From: Chryseosolibacter histidinae
Lineage (GTDB): Bacteria > Bacteroidota > Bacteroidia > Cytophagales > Cyclobacteriaceae
DNA: 64,000 nt
Assembly (NCBI RefSeq): GCF_018598225.1
Contig: NZ_JAHESF010000004.1
Location: 248,001 to 312,000 of the forward strand
Direction of reading: 5' to 3'
The notes below the pieces were generated by a model, which made no database searches, had not been told where the DNA came from, and was given only the letters and a program-made list of their open reading frames with translations. Shown piece by piece: positions 18,030-28,500 of the stretch. Positions within the stretch are counted from its first letter, which is position 1; the number at the start of each line of letters is the position of its first letter. Made by a program: the position numbers and the translations under genes.

Positions 18030-18137
18030 TGGATTGATCAACTTAATACCAACATTTGCCCTGGCTTTCGGGAATTTAGTACGCTGAACGCGATAATGTT
18101 TTCGTAACATTTTCCTGACCGTAAAACAACACAGTTT

Positions 18138-19175
18138 GTGAGCAACAGGCGCAGCTTTATTAAAACATTGTCGCTGGCAGGAGCGAGCTTGGGCTTATTA
18201 AAGCCCGCAACATCTTCTGCGGCGGAATGGTCTGCAAAAAGTAAGGACGGATTTTCGTTCCTGCACCTGACAGACATGCACGTGCGCAGAAAGCGGCAGG
18301 GACATATCGGTTATCAGGCCTGTATCGACGCGGTGAATAAATTTGACCGCACTGCAGACTTTGTGCTCATGGGTGGAGATGGTGCCTTTGATGGCAACTA
18401 CACAGCCAAAGAAGAGTTCATTGACCAGATCGATCTTTTTAAAGGCGCATCCGATAAGCTGAAGATGCCGTACTATAATTCGATCGGCAATCACGATGTG
18501 CTCGGCTGGAACGCACGCAGGAAAGTATCACTCGATGATCCGGACCTGGGCAAGAAGCTGATCATGGACAAGCTGAAGATGCCGAACAGCTACTACAGCT
18601 TCGATCACAAGGGCTGGCACTTTGTGGTGATGGATTCCATTTTTCCCGTAGAGGCCGACCATGGAATAGGGTATAAAGGTGCTTTCGGCGAGCAGCAGCT
18701 GGAGTGGTTGCGTTTTGACCTGGGCAAACATTACAAGATGCCTACGGTGGTCATGACGCACATCGCGGCCTTCTGCCACATCGCACAGATGAATGGCGAC
18801 GGAAAATTCAACGCCATCGGTCACATGGTGGTGGAAGACACCGTGAAGTTCCGCCAGATCATAGAACGGCACAATGTAAAGGCGGTGTTGCAGGGACATA
18901 GTCACGTGCCCGAAGATTTTTATTACAACGGCGTCTGGTATATCACAAGCCAGTCTGTGAGCGCGGCATGGTGGGGAGGCAACTGGAAAGGATTTATGCC
19001 CGGCTATACCGTATTCCATACCGCAGGAGAAACCCTGCGCTGGGAACGCAAAACATTCGAGTGGCAGCATCATCTCGAACCAGAAGATACACTCGAGCGT
19101 CAAAAGATAGCCGAGTACGAGGCATTTGAAAAAAAGCAGGCTGAGCTTCTTGAAGAAGAGACTGCTAGGAAATAG
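18138..19175 (+). CDS. Exported calcineurin-like metallophosphoesterase
   Basis: A 345-residue protein that starts with GTG at 18138 and has a Tat-type signal (SNRRSFIKTLSLAGASLG). The metallophosphoesterase metal motifs are complete and in order: LTDMHV (DxH), MGGDGAFDG (GGD), SIGNHDVLG (GNHD), VMTHIAAF and LQGHSHVP (GHxH). It would hydrolyse phosphomono- or diesters in the periplasm; substrate unknown. It sits between the GH10-like gene and the NamZ gene on the same strand. Its stop codon lies at the first base of the heptamer array that follows. Confidence 0.9.
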   Translation: MSNRRSFIKTLSLAGASLGLLKPATSSAAEWSAKSKDGFSFLHLTDMHVRRKRQGHIGYQACIDAVNKFDRTADFVLMGGDGAFDGNYTAKEEFIDQIDLFKGASDKLKMPYYNSIGNHDVLGWNARRKVSLDDPDLGKKLIMDKLKMPNSYYSFDHKGWHFVVMDSIFPVEADHGIGYKGAFGEQQLEWLRFDLGKHYKMPTVVMTHIAAFCHIAQMNGDGKFNAIGHMVVEDTVKFRQIIERHNVKAVLQGHSHVPEDFYYNGVWYITSQSVSAAWWGGNWKGFMPGYTVFHTAGETLRWERKTFEWQHHLEPEDTLERQKIAEYEAFEKKQAELLEEETARK

Positions 19176-19251
19176 ATGCGAGACATGGGATGTGAGATAT
19201 GAGACAAATGCAAGGTGGCTCCAAGTCTCAAATCTCATCTCATATCTAGTC
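19175..19251. repeat. Heptamer array, inverted pair (GATATGA type)
   Basis: Left arm 19175-19209: GATGCGA, GACATGG, GATGTGA, GATATGA, GACAAAT. Right arm about 19224-19251: AGTCTCA, AATCTCA, TCTCATA, TCTAGTC, the inverse of the same unit in a shifted phase. The spacer is only 14 bases. It begins at the stop codon of the metallophosphoesterase. Confidence 0.75.
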
Positions 19252-19277
19252 TAAGAATTGGGTTAGGGGATTAAAAT

Positions 19278-19308
19278 GGGTGGCTGTGGAGGCCACCCCC
19301 CCTTTTTT
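19278..19308 (+). terminator. Intrinsic terminator hairpin just before namZ
   Basis: GGGTGGC (19278-19284) and GCCACCC (19292-19298) enclose a 7-base loop, followed by four more C and six T. The T-run ends 3 bases before the ATG at 19312, so it terminates the metallophosphoesterase transcript or attenuates read-through into the muramidase gene, and it leaves no room for a ribosome site other than the hairpin itself. Confidence 0.75.
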
Positions 19309-19311
19309 CAA

Positions 19312-20577
19312 ATGAAGAACATCTCCTTTTTACATCGTCCGCTGCTGCTGGCGTTCCTGCTTAGCAGCACTGCTTTTTCAGATCACAAACCTTCCGCTGA
19401 TCCGCGGGTGATCATCGGCGCAGAACGGTTATTCACACCGGAATATTTTTCCCTTATCAAAGGCAAACGTATCGGACTGGTCACCAACCACACCGGGTTG
19501 TTGCCTGACGGCCGTCACCTGGTGGACGTGCTCTTCAAAAACCCGGAAGTAAAACTGACGATGCTCTTCGGACCGGAGCACGGTATCAGGGGCGATGCCG
19601 ATGACCATGTGGCCGATGGCAAAGACCAGGTTACGGGTTTGCCGGTCGTTTCCTTGTATGGAAAAGTGCGCAAACCCACGGCAGAAATGCTGAAAGCGGT
19701 AGACGTGCTGATCTTTGATATCCAGGATATCGGCGCGCGGTTCTACACCTACATCGCCACCATGAACCATGTGCTGGAAGCTGCAGCCGAGAACAACATA
19801 CCGTACATCGTGCTCGACAGGCCCAACGCCATCGGAGGTGTCTACGTAGATGGTCCTCTTGACGATGAGAGCGCAGTTCCCGTGACAGGCGTGGGGCAGC
19901 TGCCTGTTGTTCATGGGATGAGTGTGGGCGAATTGGCCCTGATGTTCAATGGTGAGCGCAAGCTGAAACAACTTCCCCAGGCGAAGCTCACCGTAATTCC
20001 GGTAACGAATTATAAACGCAAGCAGTGGTACGACGAGACAGGACTTCCGTGGATCAAACCATCGCCCAACATGCTTACCCTGACAACGGCCGCCGTGTAT
20101 CCCGCCACATGCCTGCTGGAGGGAACAAACGTATCAGAAGCCCGCGGCACATTGCATCCCTTCGAGCACATTGCAGCGCCCTGGATCAACGGTGAAGCGC
20201 TGGCGAAACAACTGAACGGCTACAAGCTCCGTGGCGTTACATTCCAAAAGGCTACCGTGAAGCCTGACAGTGTTGTGGATGGTGTCAGGATCTATCCACC
20301 CAAGTTCGTAGGGCAGCAGTGTGAAAGTGCCCGCATGACGATCACCGACAGGAACGCCTTCGAATCGGCGCGCGCCGGCGTTTATATCCTGCATGCATTG
20401 CTTACGTTGTATCCAGATAAAGTAGAGCTTCGCGACAAACGCCTCGATAACCTTCTCGGCACCTCCAAAGTACGCGAGCAGCTGAAAGCGGGAAAGTCTC
20501 CGCAAGAGATCGTGAAGCAGTGGGATAAAGGCCTCACGAATTTCAAGAAGACAAGAAAAAAATACCTGATCTATTAA
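19312..20577 (+). CDS. namZ: Exo-beta-N-acetylmuramidase NamZ (DUF1343, GH171)
   Basis: A 421-residue exported protein; the start at 19312 leads directly into a signal peptide (MKNISFLHRPLLLAFLLSS). The DUF1343 signatures are present: GLVTNHTGLLPDG, LFGPEHGIRG, SLYGKVRKP, DIQDIGARFYTYIATM, DRPNAIGG and SPNMLTL. This family was shown in Bacillus (YbbC) to cut MurNAc from the non-reducing end of peptidoglycan fragments. Here it would act in the periplasm or outside the cell. It converges with the NagZ-AmiE fusion, the same enzyme set that lies together in Bacillus. A GTCGTC palindrome begins at the base after its stop codon. Confidence 0.9.
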   Translation: MKNISFLHRPLLLAFLLSSTAFSDHKPSADPRVIIGAERLFTPEYFSLIKGKRIGLVTNHTGLLPDGRHLVDVLFKNPEVKLTMLFGPEHGIRGDADDHVADGKDQVTGLPVVSLYGKVRKPTAEMLKAVDVLIFDIQDIGARFYTYIATMNHVLEAAAENNIPYIVLDRPNAIGGVYVDGPLDDESAVPVTGVGQLPVVHGMSVGELALMFNGERKLKQLPQAKLTVIPVTNYKRKQWYDETGLPWIKPSPNMLTLTTAAVYPATCLLEGTNVSEARGTLHPFEHIAAPWINGEALAKQLNGYKLRGVTFQKATVKPDSVVDGVRIYPPKFVGQQCESARMTITDRNAFESARAGVYILHALLTLYPDKVELRDKRLDNLLGTSKVREQLKAGKSPQEIVKQWDKGLTNFKKTRKKYLIY

Positions 20578-20628
20578 GTCGTCAGACCACTGCTGGTGCG
20601 AAAGGCTTGCGCGGAGTGGTCCGACGAC
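20578..20628. repeat. GTCGTC palindrome, copy 1
   Basis: GTCGTCAGACCACTGC (20578-20593) and its near inverse ending AGTGGTCCGACGAC (20615-20628) form a 51-bp imperfect palindrome between two convergent genes. It starts at the base after the namZ stop codon. Copies of the same arms lie at 59332 and 60781. Confidence 0.85.
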
Positions 20629-20639
20629 TATTCACTTCC

Positions 20640-23588
20640 CTACAACGGCGATTTGATCAACGCATCATACATCACCTGCTGGATCTTGGTGCGGGTGTTG
20701 AGTCTGTACAAGCGTGTGTTGTCGCGCGTTGGGTTTACACGGTTCGACAGGAAAATATATACCAGTCCGGTTTGAGGGTCCATCCATACGAACGTGCCCG
20801 TGAAACCGGTGTGCCCGAAGCTGTCAGCGCTGGCACCCTTCGCGGTGTTGTTATTCTCACCCGCGTATTCGAGGTTGGGTTTATCGAAGCCCAGCGCCCG
20901 GCGGTTGTTGAGCTCCGGAAACTGCGTGCGGCTGAACTCCTTTAATGTTTCAGCGCTGATATAACGTTTGCCACCGTACTCACCCATGTTGAGATACATC
21001 TGCATCAGCTTGGCCAGGTCGTTGGCGTTGGCAAACAAACCTGCGTGACCTGAGATGCCGCCCATCATTACAGCGCCTTCGTCGTGCACGCGGCCGTGGA
21101 TCGGCTCATGCCTGAACGCAAAGTCATGCTCTGTGGGAACGATCCTGCTCTTGGGGAACTTCTGAAAAGGGTTGTAGGTCACGGTAGTGGCTCCCAGCGG
21201 TGCGTAGAAATTCCGCTGGATGTACGGATAAAAATCTTCCTTGATCATGCTCTCCACCACCCGCGGCGCAAGAATGAAGAAGAAATCTGAATACACATAC
21301 TTCTTCTCTTTCAGCAGCGGCGATTTGCGGATAGCCTTCACGATCTTATCAGGATATTTGTGATGCAGGTACATGTTCTGCTTCAGCTTGATCGGGTAAT
21401 TTTTCGAAGAATCGCCTTTGATGGTGTGCCACCGGTAGCTGCCATTTTTCCGCAGCGTGTTCTTCCAGAAAGCGATCCAGGGCTGAAAACGCGCCTGGTG
21501 CGTGAGAATGTCTTTCAGGGGAAGGTCCGCCTTGTTCGAGCCTTTGAATTTAGGCAGGTAATCGGCCAGCGTATTATCGAGGGTGTACTTCTTTTCATCG
21601 TACAGCTTCATCAACGCCGGAAGACCGGTTGAGACCTTGGTAACGGAGGCGAGGTCGTAAAGGTCGGTGCGTTTTACTTTCACGGTATCGCTGTAGTCCT
21701 GATAACCATAAGCCTTGTACATCACCACTTTTTTGTCTTTGGCCACAAACACTTCGCAGCCAGGGATAGCCTTGGCGTTGAGCGCCTGTGCTACCAGCGA
21801 ATCGATACGCCCGAAAAGGATGTCTGAGCGCATGCCTGCATCTTCAGGAAGGGTGTACTTGAAGCGGATCCCGCCTTGCACATCAAGGCCGTAACCTGCC
21901 ATGTATTTGGTGCCAACACTCACCGGCATGCGCCCGTTTGCAGAGATGCCGCCAAAGATGAGCTGTGCGGCAAGCTCCTGTGCATTGACATTATCCTGGT
22001 AAGTAACAACAAGCCCGTCAGCGAGCTCGATGTCTTTCAGCTTGTCCAGCACATAAGGATTTTTAAATACCGCCATGATCACGTTCGGCTTCGCGGCGAG
22101 CACGCTGACAAACTCTTGCACCTGGGCAGAAAGGGTCAGTCTGTTCGTGGGCCGGATGCCATCGTCATGCACGGCGCCGATCACCAGGTTGTATTTTGCC
22201 AATTGTGTTCTCAGCTCGTCGAGTTGTGCGGTAGTGGCGTCTTTGGAAACAGTGAAATATTTTACATCTGTATACAGGCTCAGCGTTTGCTGAAAAGGTG
22301 TTGCCTTGTCAGTACCGAAAGAAACAGCAGCGATGCGAAGCGTATCCAGTGCCTGCAGCGGCATGAGGTTGCGCTCGTTGTTCAGTACTGTGAGCGATGC
22401 TTCGGTCAGCTTGCGGCTCAGCAGTTTTGCCTGGGGCGTATTCAGCTCTTCAGCGATGCGGGCGATCTGAACAGGACGATAGCGGTTCAATCCTACCCAT
22501 TGTTTCACGGCCAGCATCTTACGGCAGCGGTTGTCGATCTCCTGCTGCGTAATAAGGCCTTGTTTCACTGCCTTGCGGATCTCGGCGATGGCCAGCGGAA
22601 TATTTTCAGTGAACTCCAGCACATCGTTGCCTGCCACAAGCGCATTGCGGTCTACCACACCGGGTTCATTGCCCGCGGTAACACCTTTCATGTTCATGGC
22701 GTCGGTAACCGTAAGTCCTTCGAACTTCAGCTCTTTTTTGAGGAGGCTGGTGATGATGTTCTTCGATAACGTGGAGGGTACCCTGGAAGTGTCGAGCGCG
22801 GGAATATTTAAATGGGCTACCATGATGCCGCCGATGCCGGCGTTGATCAGCTCGCGGAAGGGATACAGCTCCAGCGTGTCGAGGCGCTCACGCGGATGGC
22901 TGATCTGTGGCAGTGCGTAATGCGAGTCGGTGCCGGTGTCGCCGTGGCCGGGAAAATGTTTAGCAGTGGTAAGCACACCGTGGTCCTGCATGCCTTTCAT
23001 GTAGGCGATGCCTTTTTGTGCTACGTTCTTTTTGTTCTCGCCGAATGAGCGATAGTTAATGACAGGATTATTGGGATTGTTGTTCACATCCACCACCGGT
23101 GCAAAGTTCACGTGAATACCTGCGCGCCGCGCCTGCCGTGCTACTTCTGTGCCCATCTCATAGAGCAGGTTGTTATCCTGGATGGCGCCCAGGGTCATCT
23201 GGTAAGGATAGCTGATGGTGCTGTCGAGGCGCATGCCGAGGCCCCACTCTGCATCCATGGCGATGATCAGGGGTACTTTTGATGCAGCCTGGTATTCGTT
23301 GGTGAGGCTTGCTTCCCGGCCAGGGCCGCCCTGGAAGAAGATCAGGCCACCTACTTTGTGTTCCTGGATAAGCTTCAGCATCTCCTGCTGGTGCTCCGGC
23401 CCACGGTTGGAGTATGCGGCCGCCACCATGAGCTGCGCGATGCGTTCATCGGGGGTGAGTGTCTTCATCACGGAATCAACCCAGGGGCTGTTCATGTAGT
23501 TGAGAAAAGGTGGTGCATGCTGGGCGCTTGCTGTGCAGCAGAAGAAAAAAAGGAGCGCCGTACTGAAATAATAAAATGATCTTTTCAT
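20640..23588 (-). CDS. GH3 N-acetylglucosaminidase fused to AmiE-like serine hydrolase (NagZ-AmiE)
   Basis: A 982-residue exported fusion; the start at 23588 gives the signal MKRSFYYFSTALLFFFC. The first half (to about residue 570) is a GH3 enzyme with the NagZ signature AKHFPGHGDTGTDSH (about 209-223), whose Asp-His pair is the acid/base, and the nucleophile Asp at about 296 (TVTDAMNMKG). The second half (about 595-980) is a beta-lactamase-fold serine hydrolase with SVTK (Ser about 648, Lys about 651), YSD (about 766) and HTG (about 926). In Bacillus the separate NagZ and AmiE release GlcNAc and strip the stem peptide from MurNAc. Here one chain joins both activities beside NamZ. Confidence 0.92.
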   Translation of the reverse strand: MKRSFYYFSTALLFFFCCTASAQHAPPFLNYMNSPWVDSVMKTLTPDERIAQLMVAAAYSNRGPEHQQEMLKLIQEHKVGGLIFFQGGPGREASLTNEYQAASKVPLIIAMDAEWGLGMRLDSTISYPYQMTLGAIQDNNLLYEMGTEVARQARRAGIHVNFAPVVDVNNNPNNPVINYRSFGENKKNVAQKGIAYMKGMQDHGVLTTAKHFPGHGDTGTDSHYALPQISHPRERLDTLELYPFRELINAGIGGIMVAHLNIPALDTSRVPSTLSKNIITSLLKKELKFEGLTVTDAMNMKGVTAGNEPGVVDRNALVAGNDVLEFTENIPLAIAEIRKAVKQGLITQQEIDNRCRKMLAVKQWVGLNRYRPVQIARIAEELNTPQAKLLSRKLTEASLTVLNNERNLMPLQALDTLRIAAVSFGTDKATPFQQTLSLYTDVKYFTVSKDATTAQLDELRTQLAKYNLVIGAVHDDGIRPTNRLTLSAQVQEFVSVLAAKPNVIMAVFKNPYVLDKLKDIELADGLVVTYQDNVNAQELAAQLIFGGISANGRMPVSVGTKYMAGYGLDVQGGIRFKYTLPEDAGMRSDILFGRIDSLVAQALNAKAIPGCEVFVAKDKKVVMYKAYGYQDYSDTVKVKRTDLYDLASVTKVSTGLPALMKLYDEKKYTLDNTLADYLPKFKGSNKADLPLKDILTHQARFQPWIAFWKNTLRKNGSYRWHTIKGDSSKNYPIKLKQNMYLHHKYPDKIVKAIRKSPLLKEKKYVYSDFFFILAPRVVESMIKEDFYPYIQRNFYAPLGATTVTYNPFQKFPKSRIVPTEHDFAFRHEPIHGRVHDEGAVMMGGISGHAGLFANANDLAKLMQMYLNMGEYGGKRYISAETLKEFSRTQFPELNNRRALGFDKPNLEYAGENNNTAKGASADSFGHTGFTGTFVWMDPQTGLVYIFLSNRVNPTRDNTRLYRLNTRTKIQQVMYDALIKSPL

Positions 23589-23662
23589 GATTAAAGTAAC
23601 GAATTCATGGTGGATGCTCTTCAACCATTAATGTAATAAGCTGAAAAGCTTTTTAAAAGAAT

Positions 23663-23696
23663 AAGGCCTTCTCCAAAAGCAATTGAAGAAGGCCTT
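23663..23696 (-). terminator. Terminator after the SusCD operon
   Basis: AAGGCCTTCT (23663-23672) and AGAAGGCCTT (23687-23696) are perfect 10-base arms with a 14-base loop. On the minus strand they are followed by ATTCTTTT. It lies 25 bases past the SusD stop codon. Confidence 0.8.
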
Positions 23697-23720
23697 ACTA
23701 TTATTTGGTTCTTAATCAAA

Positions 23721-25550
23721 TTAATTCCAGCCTGGGTTCTGAGTAAGGTGATAACCTTTCTCTTCGTACTGGTTGATCTCGTTGTTGCCCAGGGGTGCCA
23801 GATAAACCCTGTCATTGAAAGCGTCGCGGTTAGAAACGTTCTCAGGAACGTAGTAACCTACCATCTCAGCCTTATTGGTTCCGTTGAAAGTAACAACGGT
23901 TCCGTCTGCTTTTTCAACTTTGAGGATATTTACTTTGGCAGTTCCAGTCAGGAATGAAGGGAGCTCAGTATTGAAATCGACCCATGGTCCGCGCAGAAGG
24001 TCAGGGTTGGTGGCAGCGTTCATATAGTCAAGCTTCTTCCAGCGTTTCAGGTCGAGCAGGCGTGTGTGCTCATACACAAACTCCATCCTGCGTTCTCTCC
24101 TGATCTCCCAGAGGATCGGAGAAACGGTGGCATCGCGGTCCGGATCGTTAGGTACGGCAGAAAGCAGCAACGGAGCCGTCTTCTGAACACCTTTACCGAT
24201 CGCGGCCTGATCCAGCGGACGGTTGCGGATGGCATTGATCGTTACATCGATGTCTGCTTGTGTCAGCGCAGTACCGCCCATGGTTTCGAGCTCTGCTTTT
24301 GCTTCAACCAAATTCAGCGCTACTTCTGCGAGGCGCAACACCGGTGCATCGTTTGTATTGGTGCTTGAGCCGTATTGCGGAGGATAGGTGGAACCGGCAA
24401 ACGTCGGTCCTGTTCTGTCGATGAATTTATCAGCATACAACAAGGTAGCGGAGGTAGTCCTTACAGCATCCCAGAAAGTTGCTTCAAAGCGCGGGTCGCG
24501 GGTTGTCTGCAGCGTAAGCACATCTAACTTATCTGCATTCGGTACCGCCGATAACTTGTAAGGCTGACCGTCTCTGGCAATAAATGATCTGATAAGATCG
24601 AGATTCGCCGCCGGGCCCTGGCTTTCAGTAGTGTTTGAATACGAAGCGATGGCGTGTGTTACACCCAGCGCAGCATCGTACGTTCTGTACAGCAGTACCT
24701 CCTTGTTGGTGGCAAGGCTTTCTGATCCGAACAGCGAGCGGAAATCAGAGGTGAAAGACCATTTGCCTGATTTGATCACCATGTCTGCTGCCCTTACGGC
24801 CTGGTCGAGGTATTTTTTCGCCTTCTCAGTATTTCCGAAGTGATACTTCTGATAAGTGCCTTCAAACAACATAAACCTTGAAATGAAACCTGCAGCGATG
24901 TAACGGTTCAGATACTGAATGTTGCCGTCTGACTCGCGCATGTTCGTCATCACGTATTCAAAATCATCATACACATGATCCATCACCACGGTCCGGTCGT
25001 CACGGTCTTTGTACAACTGATCCAGCTCGGTCTCTATTAGTACGTGGTCATAATAAGGTACGTTTCCAAACACGCTTACCAGCCTGCTGTATTCAAAGCC
25101 CCTGAAGAACCGGGCTACAGCGCTCCAATGCTTATAGGGCTCTTCCTGCAGATAGGTGTCTTTCATTTTTTCCACCCGTTCGAGCAGGAGGTTTGATTTC
25201 CGTACCCATGCAAAATCCCAGGTAGGACCGCTATAAGTGCCAAGCCAGGCAGCTGTTTCCAAAAGAGAGTTCCTTGAAGCAGGTGCCTGCGTTTCAAATC
25301 CGCTTTGTTTTCCGGAAGAAGTGAGGTCATCGTTGAAGGTATAACCACGGAGCGGAGCGTAATCAACACCAAAGCCGCTGTTGTATCCTACAAAGTAGTT
25401 CGGATAGAAACCGTTAACGTAAAGCCTTACGTTGTTTTCATTTACCCATAAGGTCTCATCATTCATCTGTGTCAATGGTGGCCTGTCAAGAAAATCCTCG
25501 CAGCTACCAAGAGCGAAAGCGATAAACAGTATGATCGAATATTTTTTCAT
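23721..25550 (-). CDS. SusD/RagB-family nutrient-binding lipoprotein
   Basis: A 609-residue protein with a lipoprotein signal (MKKYSIILFIAFALGSCEDF, Cys 17). It shows the SusD layout: an N-terminal helical TPR-like region, RFFRGFEYSRLVSVFGNVPY in the conserved core, and a C-terminal region with RRERRMEFVYEHTRLLDLKRW. SusD lipoproteins sit on the cell surface, bind glycan or peptide ligands and act as a lid on the SusC transporter. It lies 22 bases after susC in the same operon. The ligand cannot be read from sequence, but the flanking genes suggest peptidoglycan-derived or other amino-sugar glycans. Confidence 0.93.
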   Translation of the reverse strand: MKKYSIILFIAFALGSCEDFLDRPPLTQMNDETLWVNENNVRLYVNGFYPNYFVGYNSGFGVDYAPLRGYTFNDDLTSSGKQSGFETQAPASRNSLLETAAWLGTYSGPTWDFAWVRKSNLLLERVEKMKDTYLQEEPYKHWSAVARFFRGFEYSRLVSVFGNVPYYDHVLIETELDQLYKDRDDRTVVMDHVYDDFEYVMTNMRESDGNIQYLNRYIAAGFISRFMLFEGTYQKYHFGNTEKAKKYLDQAVRAADMVIKSGKWSFTSDFRSLFGSESLATNKEVLLYRTYDAALGVTHAIASYSNTTESQGPAANLDLIRSFIARDGQPYKLSAVPNADKLDVLTLQTTRDPRFEATFWDAVRTTSATLLYADKFIDRTGPTFAGSTYPPQYGSSTNTNDAPVLRLAEVALNLVEAKAELETMGGTALTQADIDVTINAIRNRPLDQAAIGKGVQKTAPLLLSAVPNDPDRDATVSPILWEIRRERRMEFVYEHTRLLDLKRWKKLDYMNAATNPDLLRGPWVDFNTELPSFLTGTAKVNILKVEKADGTVVTFNGTNKAEMVGYYVPENVSNRDAFNDRVYLAPLGNNEINQYEEKGYHLTQNPGWN

Positions 25551-25572
25551 GATTCTTTAATGCTTAATGTTT

Positions 25573-28500
25573 TTAGAAGGTCAACTGAAGTCCCATTGAC
25601 GCGCTCTTGAAAGCGGGCACACCCACGCCGGTACGACCACCGTTGTAGCTGGTGTCATCCCTCCACATGGACACTCCGGAAATTACTTCGGGATCGATCG
25701 GAAGATCTCTCAGGTGATCGAAGGTGAAGAAGTTCTCCAGCGATCCGTAAACACGCACTTTGTTCAGGTGAACTCTTTGCGCCAGGGGCTGGGGTAAAGT
25801 GTATCCCAGGGTGATGTTCTTGATCCTCAGGTAAGCCATGTTGAGCAGGTACCGTGACTGAGGTTGCATGTTCAAAGTAGTGCTGCTGCCGGCGAGGTTA
25901 TAAGGCCTCGGATAGAAAGCGTCTGTGCGGTCTTCGCGCCAGAAGTTGCCGGCGATCGCCTGTGGCATAGCACCGTCTGCTGCGTTAAATCCGGGAATGG
26001 CCAGGAAGCCTTCGCCCCAGATCTCCCGCTTACCGATGCCCTGCAGGAAGATGCTGAAATCAACACCTTTGAAGTCTGCTCCGGCACGGAAGCTGTATTC
26101 GTAACGTGGTGTCGAGTTGCCGATCACTTTCAGGTCACCATGATCGTCAAGTGTTCTCTTGCCATCGTTGATCACACCGTCTCCGTTCAGGTCTTTGAAC
26201 TTCACGTCGCCAGGTCCGAATACGAAGTTACCCGACTGGAGCTTACCCTGCGTTGCACCGTTCTCATCGGCGAGCTGGTAAACATTAAAGCCGTCAGAAG
26301 AAACCACTGTAACGAGTTTACCGTCCGAGCCATAGATGAAGTCTTCCTTCTGGTACAGGCGGTCGGTTTCATATCCCCAGATCTCGCCATACGTTCTGCC
26401 AACATACCATGACGGGCTGGTAACGGTACCGATGCTGGTGGTGCTGCCGTATTTGGTGATGGTGGTCACCGCATCAGCAAGCGTTGCTACAAAATTCAGA
26501 CGCAGGCCGTTGTCAAACTGGTGAGTGTAGTCAAGCTGGAGCTCGATACCTTTTGTTCTCAGTGAACCGAAATTGCTCTGCGGTGCAAGGTTTCCAAAAG
26601 TTGCCGGAATACCTTCCTGAGGAACGATCATATTTTCAGTGTCGCGCCGGAACCAATCGAAGGCCAGGCCTAAAGCACCGTTCATCACACGCACATCAGC
26701 GCCGAGGTCGAGTGTTGTGATATCCTGCCAGGTAACTGACGGCGACACCGCCTGAGGCGTGCTGTATCCTGATGAAGGAGAACCGAACTGGAACAGTTTG
26801 GCACCGTTGATGATCCAGTTGTTCAGGCCACCATTGATGGTGGGCATGTACAGGTTGTTGGGCACCGACTGATCACCGATGGTACCCCACGATGCACGCA
26901 CTTTGAACTCATCGAGGAAAGAATCTGCAAAATCCATGAATGATTCTTCGTTAACACGCCAGCCCGCAGAGAACGAAGGGAATGTTCTCCAACGGAGGTC
27001 TGTCGGGAATTTCGAAGTTCCATCGTACCTGAGGTTGGCTTCCAGCAGGTATTTTTCTTTGAAGTTGTAGTTAACACGGCCAAAGAATCCCAATTGAGAA
27101 TCCCATGCTTCGCCGCCGCTGGACGTTTGTGTTCCGCCGGCCAGATCGAACTGTGGATTGGTGTAGTCTGCCAGTGCTGTAACCTGTGACCAGTTGTAGG
27201 CGGTTTTATATCCTACCCTGTTCATACCCACCATGAATTTGATGTTCTGGACCTCGTTAAGATTCAGATCGTAGGTAGAGTACAGGTTGACGGTGTTCCG
27301 CTGGCTGTTGGCCGAATAACGGTAAACGTGGTCGGGGTTCGAGCCAGCAGCAGTATAAGTAGTCTGATTCAGTTGGAAAGCAGGAACTGCATCCGGATCG
27401 GTAGAAGGTACTTCCTGACCGGCACTGTTCACATAGATCCTGTTCCCGTTTGCATCGAGCTTGGGTACCGCTGCGCTCCATGAGTCTCTGCCCGTAAAGC
27501 GGGTACCGGGCCTCTTGGTGATATATTCTTCGTTGGCGTGGTTGTAATCGAATTTGATCGTCCAGTTCTTCGTCGGTGTGAGCGTGAAGCCTCCGTTGAA
27601 GTTTCCATAATTGGTTTCCTGGAATGCGGTGTTAGCAGCTTTCATCTCGGAATAGGGGCTCCGGATCGGCTGGCCATCTTCTGTTCCAATAGGATACGTG
27701 GCGGCCCAGCGATAGAGGTACAACCAGGGATCGGCAGTGGTTGAGTTGGTGGCGTACGGATAGTTCTTGATCCGCTTTGAGTAAAGTGCTCCGTAGTTGA
27801 TCTTCAGCCACCTGTTGATCTCCGTACCCAACTGAATAGAAGCATTGTAGCGCTGGAAGTCATCCTGCTTGGCGGGTTTGATCAGACCAGTCTGGTCAGT
27901 GAGACCTAAACCGATATTATAATTGGTTTTTCCGCTCAATCCATTGATCGATAAATTGTGGATCTGAGTAGGTGCCCACTCTCTGATCATGTATTCATAT
28001 GGATCGTACATCCGCAAGCCGATCTTACGGTTATTGGCATCTACATACCAGTCGCGGCCATACAACGTAGGATCGTTGGGTTTAACAACGCTGCCCCACT
28101 GCTCCTGGTATTGTTTCGCCCTTTCATATCCTTCGCGGGTTACATAATAGAATGCACCTGCTACTGTACCGTTGATACGTTCAGTGGCAAGAAGCGTGTA
28201 TTCCATACCGTCTAGCCCGGCCATTTTCATATCCTTGGATATGTTCTGGAAAGAAAGGTTTCCCTGGTAAGAAACTGTTACGCCTTCTTTTTTAGCGCCT
28301 TTCTTTGACGTGATGAGGATCACACCGAACGCAGCTTTCGCTCCATAAATAGAAGCAGACGCCGCGTCTTTCAGCACCGAGATAGACTCGATGTCCGCAG
28401 GGTTTACCAACTGAATAGAAGGGATCTCCACGTTGTCCAGCAGGATCAAAGGTGCAGAACCTCCTTCCATGGAGCTGAACTGGCCCCTGATGCGGATACG

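Noticed and set aside
16713-18110. 465-codon minus-strand frame opposite the GH10-like gene
   Set aside because: Long only because of the codon pattern of the true plus-strand gene, which has a signal peptide and family motifs.
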